Below are positions 12,356 through 22,341 of a DNA stretch of 64,000 nucleotides, piece after piece. The notes beneath the pieces are model-generated. The model did no database searches, was not told the origin of the DNA, and worked only from the letters and a program-made list of their open reading frames with translations. The DNA comes from Symsagittifera roscoffensis. Its lineage: Eukaryota; Xenacoelomorpha; Acoela; Convolutidae. Each line of letters opens with the position of its first letter. Within the stretch, counting starts at the first letter, position 1. The translations under genes and the position numbers were made by a program. The stretch covers positions 44,317,095 to 44,381,094 of the forward strand of contig NC_087071.1 of the NCBI RefSeq assembly GCF_963678635.1, written 5' to 3'.

Positions 12356-14647
12356 TTAACAGTTTTCAGAGTTTAGGACCGCCGTAGTGTTGTATCTAGC
12401 ATGGAAGTTATCTGCCTCTCTTCTTACATCGGTGTCAATGCCCGAGGATATGTCACTGCCGTCATCATCCTGGGTATTACTGGTAAGTTCTACCAATGGT
12501 GGCGATACCCATGCGATCCTTGTCGCCTGGGAGGAGGGTGTTGAGAATTGATCTTGTGTGGTTTCAGCAACCAGAGTCGTATGACGTGGGATCTCATCGA
12601 TGGGTGTAAGATAATCCGAGGGGGACGTCGTACAGTACGTTAAATTAGGTCGTGGACTCTTTGCGCCGGAAAACGTAATTAGCGGTTTTTCATCGGAATC
12701 TACTGCACTAATGGTCTCCGTTCCGAGCGTCACTTGGTCGATAAACCGCCTATCACCGTAGAATTTCGGGGGGCCTGGGTTTCTTCTTGCACGAAGTTTT
12801 GAGGATATCGGGGTCTTTGGTGTCTCCACTGTCTTCTCCGGAGAGCTATCCACTCGAATTGGGTCGTAACTTGTGCCCGTTGGTATAGTGAACGTTGTCT
12901 GAGTGTTTGTCTGGCTTTGTACGGTACTCCTTGGCTGATCTAAATCACTATGAAGATTAACAGTCGGTATATTACATACAGTTTCCGCTTCCGTACCCAA
13001 GTAGTCATCAATGACTTTATCCCACAGGTCTAACTCTAACGAAGAATCTAGGTTATTAAAGTCGAATTTTGAACCTTTCGAGCTCGTGATGAATGTTCTC
13101 CTCTTTTTGCAAGTATTTCCACCCGTTGGTGTGTAACTCGTCGAAGGGCCTCCTATATTTGAGTCTCGTCTCTTAGAAGGGGAGTTTCTTTTTCGCTTGC
13201 CTGCTAAATCATTGCTATTAATTAGCGAATTCGGTCTTGCCGAGAATGTCTTAGGAGCTGCCGGTTGGATTTTGTTAAAAGCTAAGTCAGATTTTCTTAT
13301 CACATGTCCGTTGTCTAATGTGACCTTATGATTCGTGTCTGACAGAGGTTTACTCCCCAGTGGTTTAAAATACGGTTCGCCTTCCCTCCTGTTAACTGTT
13401 TTCCTAAACCAGTTACCTCCTTGGCTGAAAGGATTTGACAGTGGGGCTCGCTGGAAGTTTCTATCTACTTTGTCAGCAGGGTCGCTCTCGTACCCTCTTT
13501 CATCTATTGCTCTGTCTTCCAGATAGCCATCTTCGAACGCGTCGTCAGCCCCCCAGTCTTGTGCTCTGTCCTTCGTTAGGATTGATTTCCCCTTATCTAA
13601 ACTAATTGCGTGAAAGACCAAAGATTTCCAGAACGTATTGGGAGATCTATTAAAATGTTTTGAGAAAGGAGAGCATCCAATGGATGATTGTTTCGTCGAG
13701 CGTATATTCCAAATAATTTTATCAATAGCCGTATTTAAGGATGGTTTTGGATCGTTGAACGACATTGCCAGTAGCTTAGCTTTGACAGTGTAAATGAGTC
13801 TTTCTACTACTCCGTTGGATCTATGATCACCGACCGTACATAGGATTAAATTAATGTTGTTCTTCTCGCAGAAGTTTCTAAAATCAAACGAAGTAAAACA
13901 TGACCCATGGTCAGCTCTAATGTACTTTGGAAATCCGTGAAGATGGCAGTAATCTGTCATGAAGGTTAAAATTGAAGAAGCCGAGGTATTGTTCACTACC
14001 TTTGCAGTCGGAAACTTTGACAAGCGATCAATGCATAACAAAAGGTATTTTGTGTTACCCCAACTCTTGTCCAATGGGCCAGCAAAGTCTAAATCTACTT
14101 CTTCATTTGGTTTGGTCAGAATTGGTAATTTCTCAGTCTTGTTCGTGCCTAGTAACACTTTTAGGTTATTACCGGCCATTATACACTGAGTGCAATTCTT
14201 TCCGTGATGGTAGATCTCTCTGTAAAGGTGTGGCCACCAGATGTTTTCTGCCAAGGCTTTCATCCCGAACTGTCCTGGGTGAGTCTCGTGAAGAAGTGAC
14301 AGGAATGGTGATCTTAGTGCGGCCGGCACTATCAGTTTGTTATCGTTGAATAACAGTCCTTCTTTCACGTGAATGTCCCTCTGGAAATTCTTTAAGTAGG
14401 CTCCGAATTTCTCCAATGGTTTGCCTTCCTGTACCGCCTTCTTTACCTCCTTGAGGATTTTATCTTCGTCCGTCATGAGTTTAATAAGCTTATTTGAGCT
14501 ATGATCTGAGAGTGATATCGGGTTGTCAGGCAATCTGAGATCTCCCTTGTACTTGGCCAGTAATTTCTTGTGTAAGTCTGACATTATATCGTTATTAAAA
14601 TTCGAAAAGATTCCTTTCTTTTCTGCCCTGAGGGAAACTTTTAACAA
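12356..14647 (-). CDS. Integrase-bearing pol frame of element 1
   Basis: A 763-residue open frame. Residues about 105-160 carry the HHCC zinc-binding module of LTR integrases (HETHPGQFG, then CTQC). Residues about 180-300 carry the DDE catalytic core: the first Asp in VDLDFAGPLD, the second in YIRADHGS, and the Glu in NGVVERLIY. The remaining ~460 residues form a long low-complexity, Ser/Thr/Pro-rich extension with basic patches such as KRKRNSPSKRR. That is longer than a typical gypsy integrase tail and has no domain I recognise. The frame has no ATG at its upstream end and adjoins the reverse-transcriptase frame, consistent with expression by translational recoding as is known in this family. 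Confidence 0.85.
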   Translation of the reverse strand: MLKVSLRAEKKGIFSNFNNDIMSDLHKKLLAKYKGDLRLPDNPISLSDHSSNKLIKLMTDEDKILKEVKKAVQEGKPLEKFGAYLKNFQRDIHVKEGLLFNDNKLIVPAALRSPFLSLLHETHPGQFGMKALAENIWWPHLYREIYHHGKNCTQCIMAGNNLKVLLGTNKTEKLPILTKPNEEVDLDFAGPLDKSWGNTKYLLLCIDRLSKFPTAKVVNNTSASSILTFMTDYCHLHGFPKYIRADHGSCFTSFDFRNFCEKNNINLILCTVGDHRSNGVVERLIYTVKAKLLAMSFNDPKPSLNTAIDKIIWNIRSTKQSSIGCSPFSKHFNRSPNTFWKSLVFHAISLDKGKSILTKDRAQDWGADDAFEDGYLEDRAIDERGYESDPADKVDRNFQRAPLSNPFSQGGNWFRKTVNRREGEPYFKPLGSKPLSDTNHKVTLDNGHVIRKSDLAFNKIQPAAPKTFSARPNSLINSNDLAGKRKRNSPSKRRDSNIGGPSTSYTPTGGNTCKKRRTFITSSKGSKFDFNNLDSSLELDLWDKVIDDYLGTEAETVCNIPTVNLHSDLDQPRSTVQSQTNTQTTFTIPTGTSYDPIRVDSSPEKTVETPKTPISSKLRARRNPGPPKFYGDRRFIDQVTLGTETISAVDSDEKPLITFSGAKSPRPNLTYCTTSPSDYLTPIDEIPRHTTLVAETTQDQFSTPSSQATRIAWVSPPLVELTSNTQDDDGSDISSGIDTDVRREADNFHARYNTTAVLNSENC

Positions 14648-17016
14648 GTTGACCGATGTAATAAATTCTTGTAACTGTTTTTTTTATCTGAATTTAATGA
14701 CTGATTGATTAATAGTACTGATTGGGCAAGAAAGAATAAAAAAGTTTTGTCTGATAAGTGAAAGTAATTGAAGTCAAATTTTGATAAATTTAATGGAACA
14801 CAACCGCTTGTGCAAGACTCTGAACGCGAGTGATTGGAATTACAAATTCTGATGGTGTCGTTTACGTAATTCAGAGTATTCGAGAAGAACGACCGTTGGA
14901 TGCTTTGCGCTAATTCTTTCTTTCCGCCCATTGGATTATTACAATCCAAGTTACTGATCGTATTTACATCCAATGGATTATACACTTCGTTCTTTTTACA
15001 ATTATTCGTTTTACAATTGCTATTTACAGAGAGGTTTTCTACAATCTTTTGTACTGTAGCCACTACAAATTCGCTATCATAGTGTGATGTTGGGAGTGCT
15101 TTTCCTGAAGGTAGTCTCGACAATAAATCTGTAAATCCCATTTCTTTTCCCGGAATGTGCTTGATCTTGAAACTAAATGGTAAAAGTCGGTTTACCCAAC
15201 GGGTTAATCTGCTATGCATAGTTTTGTTACCCTGATTTGCATTTAATGCTGATAACAATGCCTTATGGTCCGTTACAATTTCAAATTCAGCACCATACAA
15301 GTAATTTTTAAAGTGTTCTGTAGCCCAGACTACTCCCAACAATTCATGTTCGTTCGTCGAATATTTACTCTCGTGGTTGTTTAAAAATCGGGAGGCGAAT
15401 GCTATTGTTACCCAATTTTCTCCATCCCATTGTTCTAGGGTAGCTCCTAAGCCGCTATGAGAAGCGTCTGTCTTTAGTCTTGACATCCTTTTTATGTCGA
15501 AATGATTATTCTCTGTTATGTTCACTATCTTTTGTTTTAATTCTTCAAACGCTTTAGTATATTCATCATTCCATTGGTAGACTGATTTCTTCACGAAAAG
15601 TGGTCGTAGGGGAGAACTTAGGGAAGACAAATTCGGGACGAATTTCTTATACTGATTGATCGACCCAAAGAAAGACCTAAGTTCAGATATATTTTTGGGG
15701 TTTGGTAGGTTTTTAATCGAATCTGACTTTCCCACCAATGGTTTCACGCCCGAGTTTGATATCTTGAAACCTAGCCACTCTATTTCTTTTTGGAAGAATG
15801 CACATTTCTCCCATTTTACCGCCATATTCTTGTTGTCCAAAATGTTTAAAATGTTTGTTAGTATCGCTTTGTGTTCATTTAATGAAACTTTCGAAGCTAT
15901 TAAAATGTCGTCGATATAACAATTGGTAAAAGGATTATCTTTCAATAAGGAATCCATCACCCTCTGGAATTCGTTTGGCATATCGCCCAATCCGTAAAAT
16001 CCAGTTAAAAACCTATAGGTTCCGGTGGTTTCGCCCCCCACGATACTAAAATTACACTGTTTGCTAGTGTCTGTGCATAATTGTCGTTGGCTGTACGCGT
16101 TCTTTAGATCTAGACTACTAAACCAAACTTCCCCTGACTCTTTGCTTGACTGTTGGAGTGCAATATTATCGATCAGTTCATGTATGTTTGGCATTTGATA
16201 CTTGTTCTTGAATATCTGATTATTTAATAGTTTCGAATCTAATGCCAACTTGATGCTACCGTCTTGTTTTCTTGTAATGACAATTGGACTTATAAAACAA
16301 TCTTCATCGCATTTGTTTAACTTTACGATATGCCCCTCTTTTTCCATTCTATTTAGTTCCATTTTTACGTTATTGAGTAGATGTAGGGGAACTCTTCTAC
16401 CTTTGGTTTGGATAGGTTTGAATGGGGAGTGGAAATGAGTAACTTTTCTGTCCAATGGTATTTTTCCCACTCCGTTAAATAACCCTTTGTACTTATGATA
16501 CAGATTAAGGGTCGTGTCTGAATAGTTATTTAACTTACACAACTCTGGGCGTGATATGTTGTTGACGGGTAGTAGAGGCTGTCGTTGGGCTATCTCTATT
16601 CCAATTCTCGGGAGATTGTCGTTTCCCAGGATGTTCCTCTCATGTCCAGAAGTGATAAAAAATGGGGTTTCGTCCGCGATCCATCCATTGGATTGTAATC
16701 TCACTACCACTTTCCCGATGATGTTGATTGTGTCGTTGGTGAATTCGCAATATAGTTCCCTCGTTTTCTTCTCAACTGGCTGTATCTTAAACTGTGGGTT
16801 TCTCAACTTCAATTCGTGAAGTATATTTTGTTTCAGGAAGCTCACTGGGCTTGCCGAATCCACTGGAATGTTCAAGTTGACTATTGCATCGTCTCCCAAA
16901 CCGATGTTGACAAGTTTCTTGGTTTCCAAACCATTGGTATCGTAGATTGTTCTAATGTTGAGAACTGAATAGTCATCGTTATCGCTTATCCCATCTTCGG
17001 TCCAAGCGTTAATCAC
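14641..17016 (-). CDS. Protease, reverse transcriptase and RNase H of element 1
   Basis: A 791-residue open frame. An aspartic-protease-like segment lies near residues 40-60 (IPVDSASPVSFL). The reverse transcriptase follows at about residues 190-400, with the palm motif SSLDLKNAYSQ and the catalytic YIDDILIAS. The connection and RNase H segment (about 470-640) shows LKTDASHSGLGATLEQ, ATEHFKNYLYG and VTDHKALLS, then HIPGKEMGFTDLLSRL. This domain order is that of Ty3/gypsy pol. The product would copy the element RNA into DNA in virus-like particles. Confidence 0.88.
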   Translation of the reverse strand: MINAWTEDGISDNDDYSVLNIRTIYDTNGLETKKLVNIGLGDDAIVNLNIPVDSASPVSFLKQNILHELKLRNPQFKIQPVEKKTRELYCEFTNDTINIIGKVVVRLQSNGWIADETPFFITSGHERNILGNDNLPRIGIEIAQRQPLLPVNNISRPELCKLNNYSDTTLNLYHKYKGLFNGVGKIPLDRKVTHFHSPFKPIQTKGRRVPLHLLNNVKMELNRMEKEGHIVKLNKCDEDCFISPIVITRKQDGSIKLALDSKLLNNQIFKNKYQMPNIHELIDNIALQQSSKESGEVWFSSLDLKNAYSQRQLCTDTSKQCNFSIVGGETTGTYRFLTGFYGLGDMPNEFQRVMDSLLKDNPFTNCYIDDILIASKVSLNEHKAILTNILNILDNKNMAVKWEKCAFFQKEIEWLGFKISNSGVKPLVGKSDSIKNLPNPKNISELRSFFGSINQYKKFVPNLSSLSSPLRPLFVKKSVYQWNDEYTKAFEELKQKIVNITENNHFDIKRMSRLKTDASHSGLGATLEQWDGENWVTIAFASRFLNNHESKYSTNEHELLGVVWATEHFKNYLYGAEFEIVTDHKALLSALNANQGNKTMHSRLTRWVNRLLPFSFKIKHIPGKEMGFTDLLSRLPSGKALPTSHYDSEFVVATVQKIVENLSVNSNCKTNNCKKNEVYNPLDVNTISNLDCNNPMGGKKELAQSIQRSFFSNTLNYVNDTIRICNSNHSRSESCTSGCVPLNLSKFDFNYFHLSDKTFLFFLAQSVLLINQSLNSDKKNSYKNLLHRSTC

Positions 17017-17149
17017 TCCGCAAAAATTTTCTTTGCTTCTTACCTGAAGGTCTTCTGGGGAATATGAACAATTCTGACTATTAACAGTTTCATCTACAAT
17101 ATTTACAGCGGGTTTTCTTCCTTTCGATTTACAAAGTCTTCCGAAATGT

Positions 17150-18096
17150 CCTTAATATTTACAAATATTACACACAATTTTTTTCGCCGGACACACGTTC
17201 AGATGACCCTTGGTAAACGCATTCCCGCATTTCATACAAGTATTTGATCTTTCTATGTTCAAGCTTGGTTCCTTTTTTACGTTGTTGAAGTTTTTATACA
17301 ATCTCCCACTGTTTCCTGTCGTGTTGAAAGATCTAGTCATATTGGTTAATTTGAGGTGGTTATAGTAGCCTTTTTCGTCAATGATTGCTTGGTTTAGTGC
17401 ATCCAATGGATTGAGAGTTTCCGAAAGTAGTCTATGTTGTAAGTCGCAGTTTTTCATGTTAAAATAAATACGTCTCTGATCCACTCCTGTTCTGCATTAA
17501 TTCCAATTTCACATGATCTTGCTAAATCTGATAACGCGCCCCAAAATTGTTCATAGGATTCTCTATCCTTTTGTTTCCTGCTCAATAATTTATATCGTTC
17601 AAATGTTATGTTGGTTGGTTTGATAAAAGCCAATTCTAGCAGTTCATAAAATTCCTTGAATGAGATTCCTAGGACTTTTACCCTTGGATGTTTCTGGGCG
17701 AAAACTCTTTTGCCTTCCGCTCCTAAGGCCAAGTATAGGATTGACCTTACTTTTTTATCGGCCTCATATCTCCTCATTCCTCCGAATTTCCGTTTTTCTT
17801 CTGCTAGTCTTTTCTCTTCAGCGTGTTTCTTAGACTCGCATTGTTTCTTTGCTCCTGGCCTCCCTGGCTTTCCTCTGTTGGTCAGTTTCTGACTCCTGGG
17901 CGCCTTCTAGGATCGGTAACGTCGTATCCCCTTCCATTGGTTCTTTGAGGTTGTATTTGTCTAAATTTTCCTTCGCGATAATAGCCAAATGGAATTGGTC
18001 TATCCAGATGTTCCATTGGGTGGGAGGTTCTACCGTGTGGTTCGGCCAAAAGGCGGGTATTCCCCGCAGGTTCGAATCAGTTGTTGACTGCGCCAT
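17150..18096 (-). CDS. gag region of element 1
   Basis: The region directly after the 5' LTR. The predicted N-terminus (MAQSTTDSNLRGIPAF...) starts at the ATG overlapping the primer-binding site. The middle resembles gypsy capsid (TNITFERYKLLSRKQKDRE, YEQFWGALSDLARSCEIG). The end carries zinc-knuckle-like cysteines (CMKCGNAFTKGHLNVC). The region is not continuous in one frame and is treated as a gag with a few breaks. Confidence 0.75.
18065..18095 (-). promoter_or_regulatory. Primer-binding site of element 1 (tRNA-Ser-like)
   Basis: TGG starts exactly where the 5' LTR stops, followed by CGCAGTC. On the plus strand the segment reads like the 3' end of a serine tRNA: CGCAGGTTCGAATC at 18065-18078 (variable-arm/T-arm junction) and GACTGCGCCA at 18086-18095 (acceptor plus CCA). 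That tRNA identity is inferred from memory of animal tRNA-Ser sequences. The gag ATG overlaps the TGG. Confidence 0.55.
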
Positions 18097-18308
18097 AATA
18101 AAGAGTTAAGATGTACCACTGGTAACTAGTGTATCTAACTAAGTTTAAAAGAGAATAAAAGTATTGGTTGAATTAAAACTGACTGTAGTCTAAAAAGAGC
18201 AACTAGTGATCCGAAGTCCACTGGACTTCGTAGAGTTAACATTGACTGGTACGTAATTAGATGATAGAGGTCAAGGTTATAACATACTAAAAATACTGAA
18301 TCACAACA
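18096..18308 (-). repeat. 5' LTR of element 1
   Basis: 213 bp, TGTTGTGATTC...CTCTTTATTA on the element strand, matching 11773-11985. It is followed outside by the target duplication CCTTT (18309-18313) and inside immediately by the primer-binding TGG. Confidence 0.92.
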
Positions 18309-18313
18309 CCTTT

Positions 18314-19360
18314 GCTATAAAATTCTTGACTGATTTTCATTATAAATTGAGCTAATAAGTTTAGGTATCATATGTTTGTTTTTCAATCTTTCGGTGTGTT
18401 TAAAGTTTGAAAGATCCAATATAAAAAATGAAGGCTGCTTTTTTGTTATAACTCAATTAATTTTACGTGGAAAACCGACCACTAGGAGAGTTCTAACAGA
18501 CGAGACCAATTCGCCGACAAAACGAGAACGGAGTCGGATCCGACACGACTTGACTCGCACCAATTCCGAACGGAAAAGTCCAGGAAAACTATTGTTGCCC
18601 TTCACGTGGGATGCCGCACACAGAGAAACCCTTTCTGGGGAATAAATTTCCTGACATAATAAAACCGCAATTATTTATTTGAAACTAGTTTAGAAAACAA
18701 GGGCGTTGCGTGTGATTGGATTAGTTTTTAACGGAAAGGGGAAAATGAAAATTCCATTTCTCATCATCTAAATGAGATTTTTAAAAATAAAAATTTACTC
18801 ATTTTTCGGTTTAATCTCCTTCCAAAGGGTCCAAATTTATCCCCCCCCCCCTAAAAAAATCATTCGCCCCTTAAAAAACGTGCAAATTGTTTCCAGCCAT
18901 TTCTACTGCTTATATAAGTTTAATATATGCTATTAAATCTATATGAAACTCTCAAAACAAAACAGTGCTATATTGAGTTTATATGGAGCTAATTCAAAGG
19001 TCATCAGATTCACTTTGATAGTATCACTTTGATAGAGTTTGTTAATTACTGCAATAAAAAAACTGAGGCTTACGTTTTCAATTTTTTAAGGAGGATTTAA
19101 ATTGAGCGTCTAGTACAAACATCCGATATTGCAAACACCAAAACTTATCAAAGAATTAATTGTTAATATGACACAATACAAAGTGCAATGGGGGGCTACG
19201 AAATTAGACATGAAGCAAATTAGACGAGCCAAAAGTAACGGAATTTAGACGATAGTTTGCGCGAAATAGCGCGAAAAAATCTAGTTAATTTAGCTTCAAA
19301 CGTGCATTTGAAACCAAAAACATAGGCAGGGGCGGATCTAAAAACATAGGCAGAACTAAA
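18314..19360. other. Intergenic DNA
   Basis: No gene recognised. An 89-codon open frame on the plus strand (18376-18645) is rich in Arg and Thr and has no motif, upstream signals or plausible splice partners. I do not call it. Just before the MITE, 19317-19368 contains repeated ACATAGGCAG units, discussed as a finding. Confidence 0.5.
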
Positions 19361-19368
19361 AACATAGG

Positions 19369-19795
19369 CAGGGGCGGATCTAGGATTTTCTCGAGGGGGA
19401 GGGGGGCGGATTTTCAAAAAGAAATCAAAAATTTTGACCTTTTTTTTTAGGTCGACTAAATTGATTTTTTGAGCTCGCCCAAAGCACTGTTTTGCCCTAT
19501 TTTGGCAAAATTTTCTGCGCCGCAGGCAAATTTTTTGAAAAAAAAACAGTCAAAAAAGGCGTTTTTAGGCAGTTTTTGGAAAATTTTGACCAAAAAATTG
19601 CGTTTTTTCGGCGCGCGCTCCCTCCTCAAAATTAGTAAATATTGGCGCCAAAGGCGCCTTTAGAAAAATATTAGGGTCGGTCGGCCAAAAGTGGATTTCT
19701 TAAAAAGTACCAAAGGGGGGACCCTTTGGGTCGGCAGGGTGTCGAATCCCTAAGGGGGGGGGCGTCCGCCCCCCCCCCCCCTAAATCCGCCCCTG
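19369..19795 (+). mobile_element. hAT-type MITE, complete copy
   Basis: A 427-bp element with termini CAGGGGCGGATCTAGG and AAATCCGCCCCTG in inverted orientation and a perfect 8-bp target duplication AACATAGG (19361-19368 and 19796-19803). Eight-base duplications with CAGGGGCGGA-type ends are characteristic of the hAT superfamily. It has no transposase and is the reference copy for the family in this window. Confidence 0.85.
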
Positions 19796-19803
19796 AACAT
19801 AGG

Positions 19804-21412
19804 ACAGTTTCTTAATTCTTTTTTAAAAAATGCCAATCATAAACGATTTTTGAAAATTAAAAAATAATTGTGATTTTCAGCAAGACTATCAAAGACCCCT
19901 ACAAACATTTAACATGACAAGTGAATGAGAAAAAAACTAACTTCACTCAAGGTGTTCTTAATTATACTTCCCCTCTTTCAAACTGGCAGTTGCAAAAAGT
20001 CAAAAGTAAAAAAACGCAAGAAAACAGAAAAAGAACAGATTCATTTTGGAAAAACTGACAAAAAAGAGTAGCCGTTTGAGTTCACTTAGTTTATCATCGT
20101 CTATTTTGCTAGTCGTCTAAATTCCTAGGCACCAGTGCAGTTATCATCATCTCAGTTTAAAACCGCCGGCGTTAGACGGCTCGTATTCTCAAAAAGAACC
20201 CTACCCTATGTTTACAAGCTTCGCAGCATGTTAACGCAACTGTGGCTGACCCTACTGTTTCGGCCAAAATAGCATATCTTTCGAGCGACATGCTGACACT
20301 TGATTTTTGCATTTAATTTTGAAAAAAGGTGGTTATTTGATCTGGTTATTTGGTTTTTGGATGTTCACACTGTAACTTAATTGAAAACTTGAGCGTTCAT
20401 TCGAAACCGACAATAAGTGAACGGTGTTTGGATATATAAAAAAAACAAAAAATTTTTTGGGCCAAATTTTCAAAATTACTTGAAAAAATTTTTGTGTCGC
20501 CATCAAAAAAATGCCAGTCATACAATTTCCATATATGGGAATTGTATGATAAACATTTTTTTCAAAATACGAGAACCTCAGTTTTTTATCACCAGACTGT
20601 TTTATAAGAATCAAACAGCCACAGAAATAAGTTTATACCAGTTTTCAACCATTTTTTCGAAATTGTATGAAAATTGTATGACAAGCGTTTTTCCATACAC
20701 TTGATGTATGGAATTGTATGATAACCAATTTCGGTGTATGGAGGTCAACCCGGGTAGTGATAAAAATTAAAAGTTAAGAAAGACGCGCTCACGTTTGCTG
20801 CTTGTTGAATTAGTCAGAATAAAGAAGCTTAAGTGTCCCAAATCACAACAGAGAGAGAGAGAGAGAGTGGGAACTTAAATGATGCCCGCACAATCGTTTC
20901 TCGGATAAAAATTGATAAAATTGAGAAAACTTCGGCAAAAGTTTTGCCATTATAACCGATAATGTGTCATAAGCTTCGGCAACTTTTTCTATTACAATAG
21001 AGAGAAAAAGAATTACTTTCATCGCAATTATCGCGCGTTATCTTTTCACCAAAATTTATGATGATTTTCATATAACCTGGAGAATTGTTTCCCGCCATTG
21101 AATCGCCATGAAATCGTTTTTTGTCGACTCCAAAAATCCCCAGAAAAACTATTTGAAAAAGGACTCACTGCATGAACATATTTTTCAAATAAAAATCCAG
21201 TCACAGCAATATTTGCAATTTTTGTCAAACTAACAGAGTTTTTTCATAACTTGATAGCATTGCGAATATCCAATAACTAAAAATTTATCAGAAAAAAAAT
21301 CAATTTTGCAAGAAAATTTTTTCAAGTTCCTGATGATTTTTAAATCCAAGCACCCCCTATGATAATGACTTGAGGCATCAGAAAGCAGATATATCAAAAG
21401 CAGCCAAAAACT
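19804..21412. other. Intergenic DNA with small palindromes and a GA microsatellite
   Basis: A (GA)n tract of about 18 bp lies at 20850-20867. Around 20515-20735 the octamer ATTGTATG and its complement recur several times, forming a palindrome (CATACAATT...AATTGTATG) at 20519-20548. This may be a small unclassified inverted-repeat element. No gene is apparent. Confidence 0.5.
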
Positions 21413-21420
21413 CTCAAAAG

Positions 21421-21753
21421 TAATAGCGGATTTAGGGGGGGGGGGGATTGGACGCGGATTCGACTCCCTGCCGACCCAAAGGGTCCCCCTTTGTCCTATT
21501 TTGAGATCTCCATTTTTGGCTGACTGGCCTTAAAAAATTCTAAAGGCACCTTTGGCGCTAATCTATACTTATTTTAAGGGGGGGGGGGGGAGCGCGCCGA
21601 AAAAAAAACGCAATTTTTTAGTCGAAATTTTCCAAAATGTGCCTAAAAACGCCTTATTTGACTTTTTTTAAAATTTTCTGCGGCGCAAAAAGTTTGATCA
21701 ATTTAAGGTTTTTAATTATACTGGTTTGGTAGATATTCCTAGATCCGCGCCTG
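21421..21753 (-). mobile_element. hAT-type MITE, reverse-oriented copy
   Basis: 333 bp running from TAATAGCGGATTTAGGGG to CCTAGATCCGCGCCTG, the reverse orientation of the family. It is flanked by a perfect 8-bp target duplication CTCAAAAG (21413-21420 and 21754-21761). It includes the family blocks GACCCAAAGGGTCC, CTAAAGGCACCTTTGGCGC and the poly-G tract. It is non-coding. Confidence 0.82.
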
Positions 21754-21761
21754 CTCAAAAG

Positions 21762-22285
21762 CAGCAAAAAAGGAGCACTGCGACCTTGAAATAACAAAAT
21801 TCATCAGTAAAACATTAAAACCGTTAAACACTTTTTTAGTCTGACCCTCTTGCGAACGTACTCATCCCCCTTCGCTTTCACACTTAGTAAATTGGAAAAA
21901 AGGCGGAAAGGGGCGTATGGGTGGAAATAACAAAATTAATTTTTTTCCTGATATTGTTTTGGTTTTGATCGAGCAGTCGCGACTCTAAGGTGTGCAGTAC
22001 AAAATCAGAAACGTTGGTAACCCAAAGAGTCCATATTTACTAGTCAGGGCACGAAGCCTGGTCAAGGTTCTCGGCTTTTTGCTGTTTCCTCTCGTTCCGG
22101 AACTCCTGCTTTCAGATCTCACCATGGATTTAGTGCCTTGGACCAATCCAGACATCTTAAGGATTGACAGATTGATTATCTTTTATGATTATATGGGCGG
22201 TGGTATTCTAATGACCAAAATTGAGAACAAAGACAATGAAACCCCGTTAATGCAGGTTATAGCCAAATTTATTATTCTGATGATC
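21762..22285. other. Intergenic DNA downstream of the secreted-protein gene
   Basis: A 111-codon plus-strand frame (21992-22327) is open here but overlaps the 3' untranslated end of the minus-strand gene and has no recognisable motif. It could be a degenerate exon or chance, and is not called. Confidence 0.4.
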
Positions 22286-22291
22286 TTTATT
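22286..22291 (-). terminator. Polyadenylation signal AATAAA
   Basis: AATAAA on the minus strand about 50 nt beyond the stop codon of the three-exon gene at 22342-23709, at a normal distance for a short 3' UTR. Confidence 0.5.
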
Positions 22292-22341
22292 ATATATTTT
22301 CAAAATTACTCCAAAATTAACAATTAGAGGTTCATCTAAGT

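Larger units (their letters stand above)
11773..18308 (-). mobile_element. Ty3/gypsy LTR retrotransposon (element 1), young
   Basis: A complete-length element of about 6.5 kb on the minus strand. It has 213-bp LTRs at 11773-11985 and 18096-18308, differing at about three positions (98.6% identity), and a perfect 5-bp target duplication CCTTT (11768-11772 and 18309-18313). A primer-binding site abuts the 5' LTR, and a purine-rich tract (AGTGGGGAA on the element strand) abuts the 3' LTR. Order on the element strand is gag, protease, reverse transcriptase, RNase H, integrase, which defines Ty3/gypsy. The pol frames are long and open while gag carries a few breaks, so it is a recent insertion that looks nearly whole but not intact. 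No envelope gene is seen. Confidence 0.9.

Noticed and set aside
13335-14349. Plus-strand frames within element 1
   Set aside because: Antisense shadows of the integrase frame.
18060-18096. A tRNA-Ser gene
   Set aside because: Only the 3' third resembles a tRNA. No anticodon or D-arm is present and it sits exactly at the primer-binding position.
18376-18645. 89-codon plus-strand frame rich in Arg and Thr
   Set aside because: Isolated, with no homologous phrase or splice signals.
21992-22327. 111-codon plus-strand frame
   Set aside because: No motif, and it overlaps the 3' UTR of the opposite-strand gene. It could be a decayed exon, but nothing supports this.
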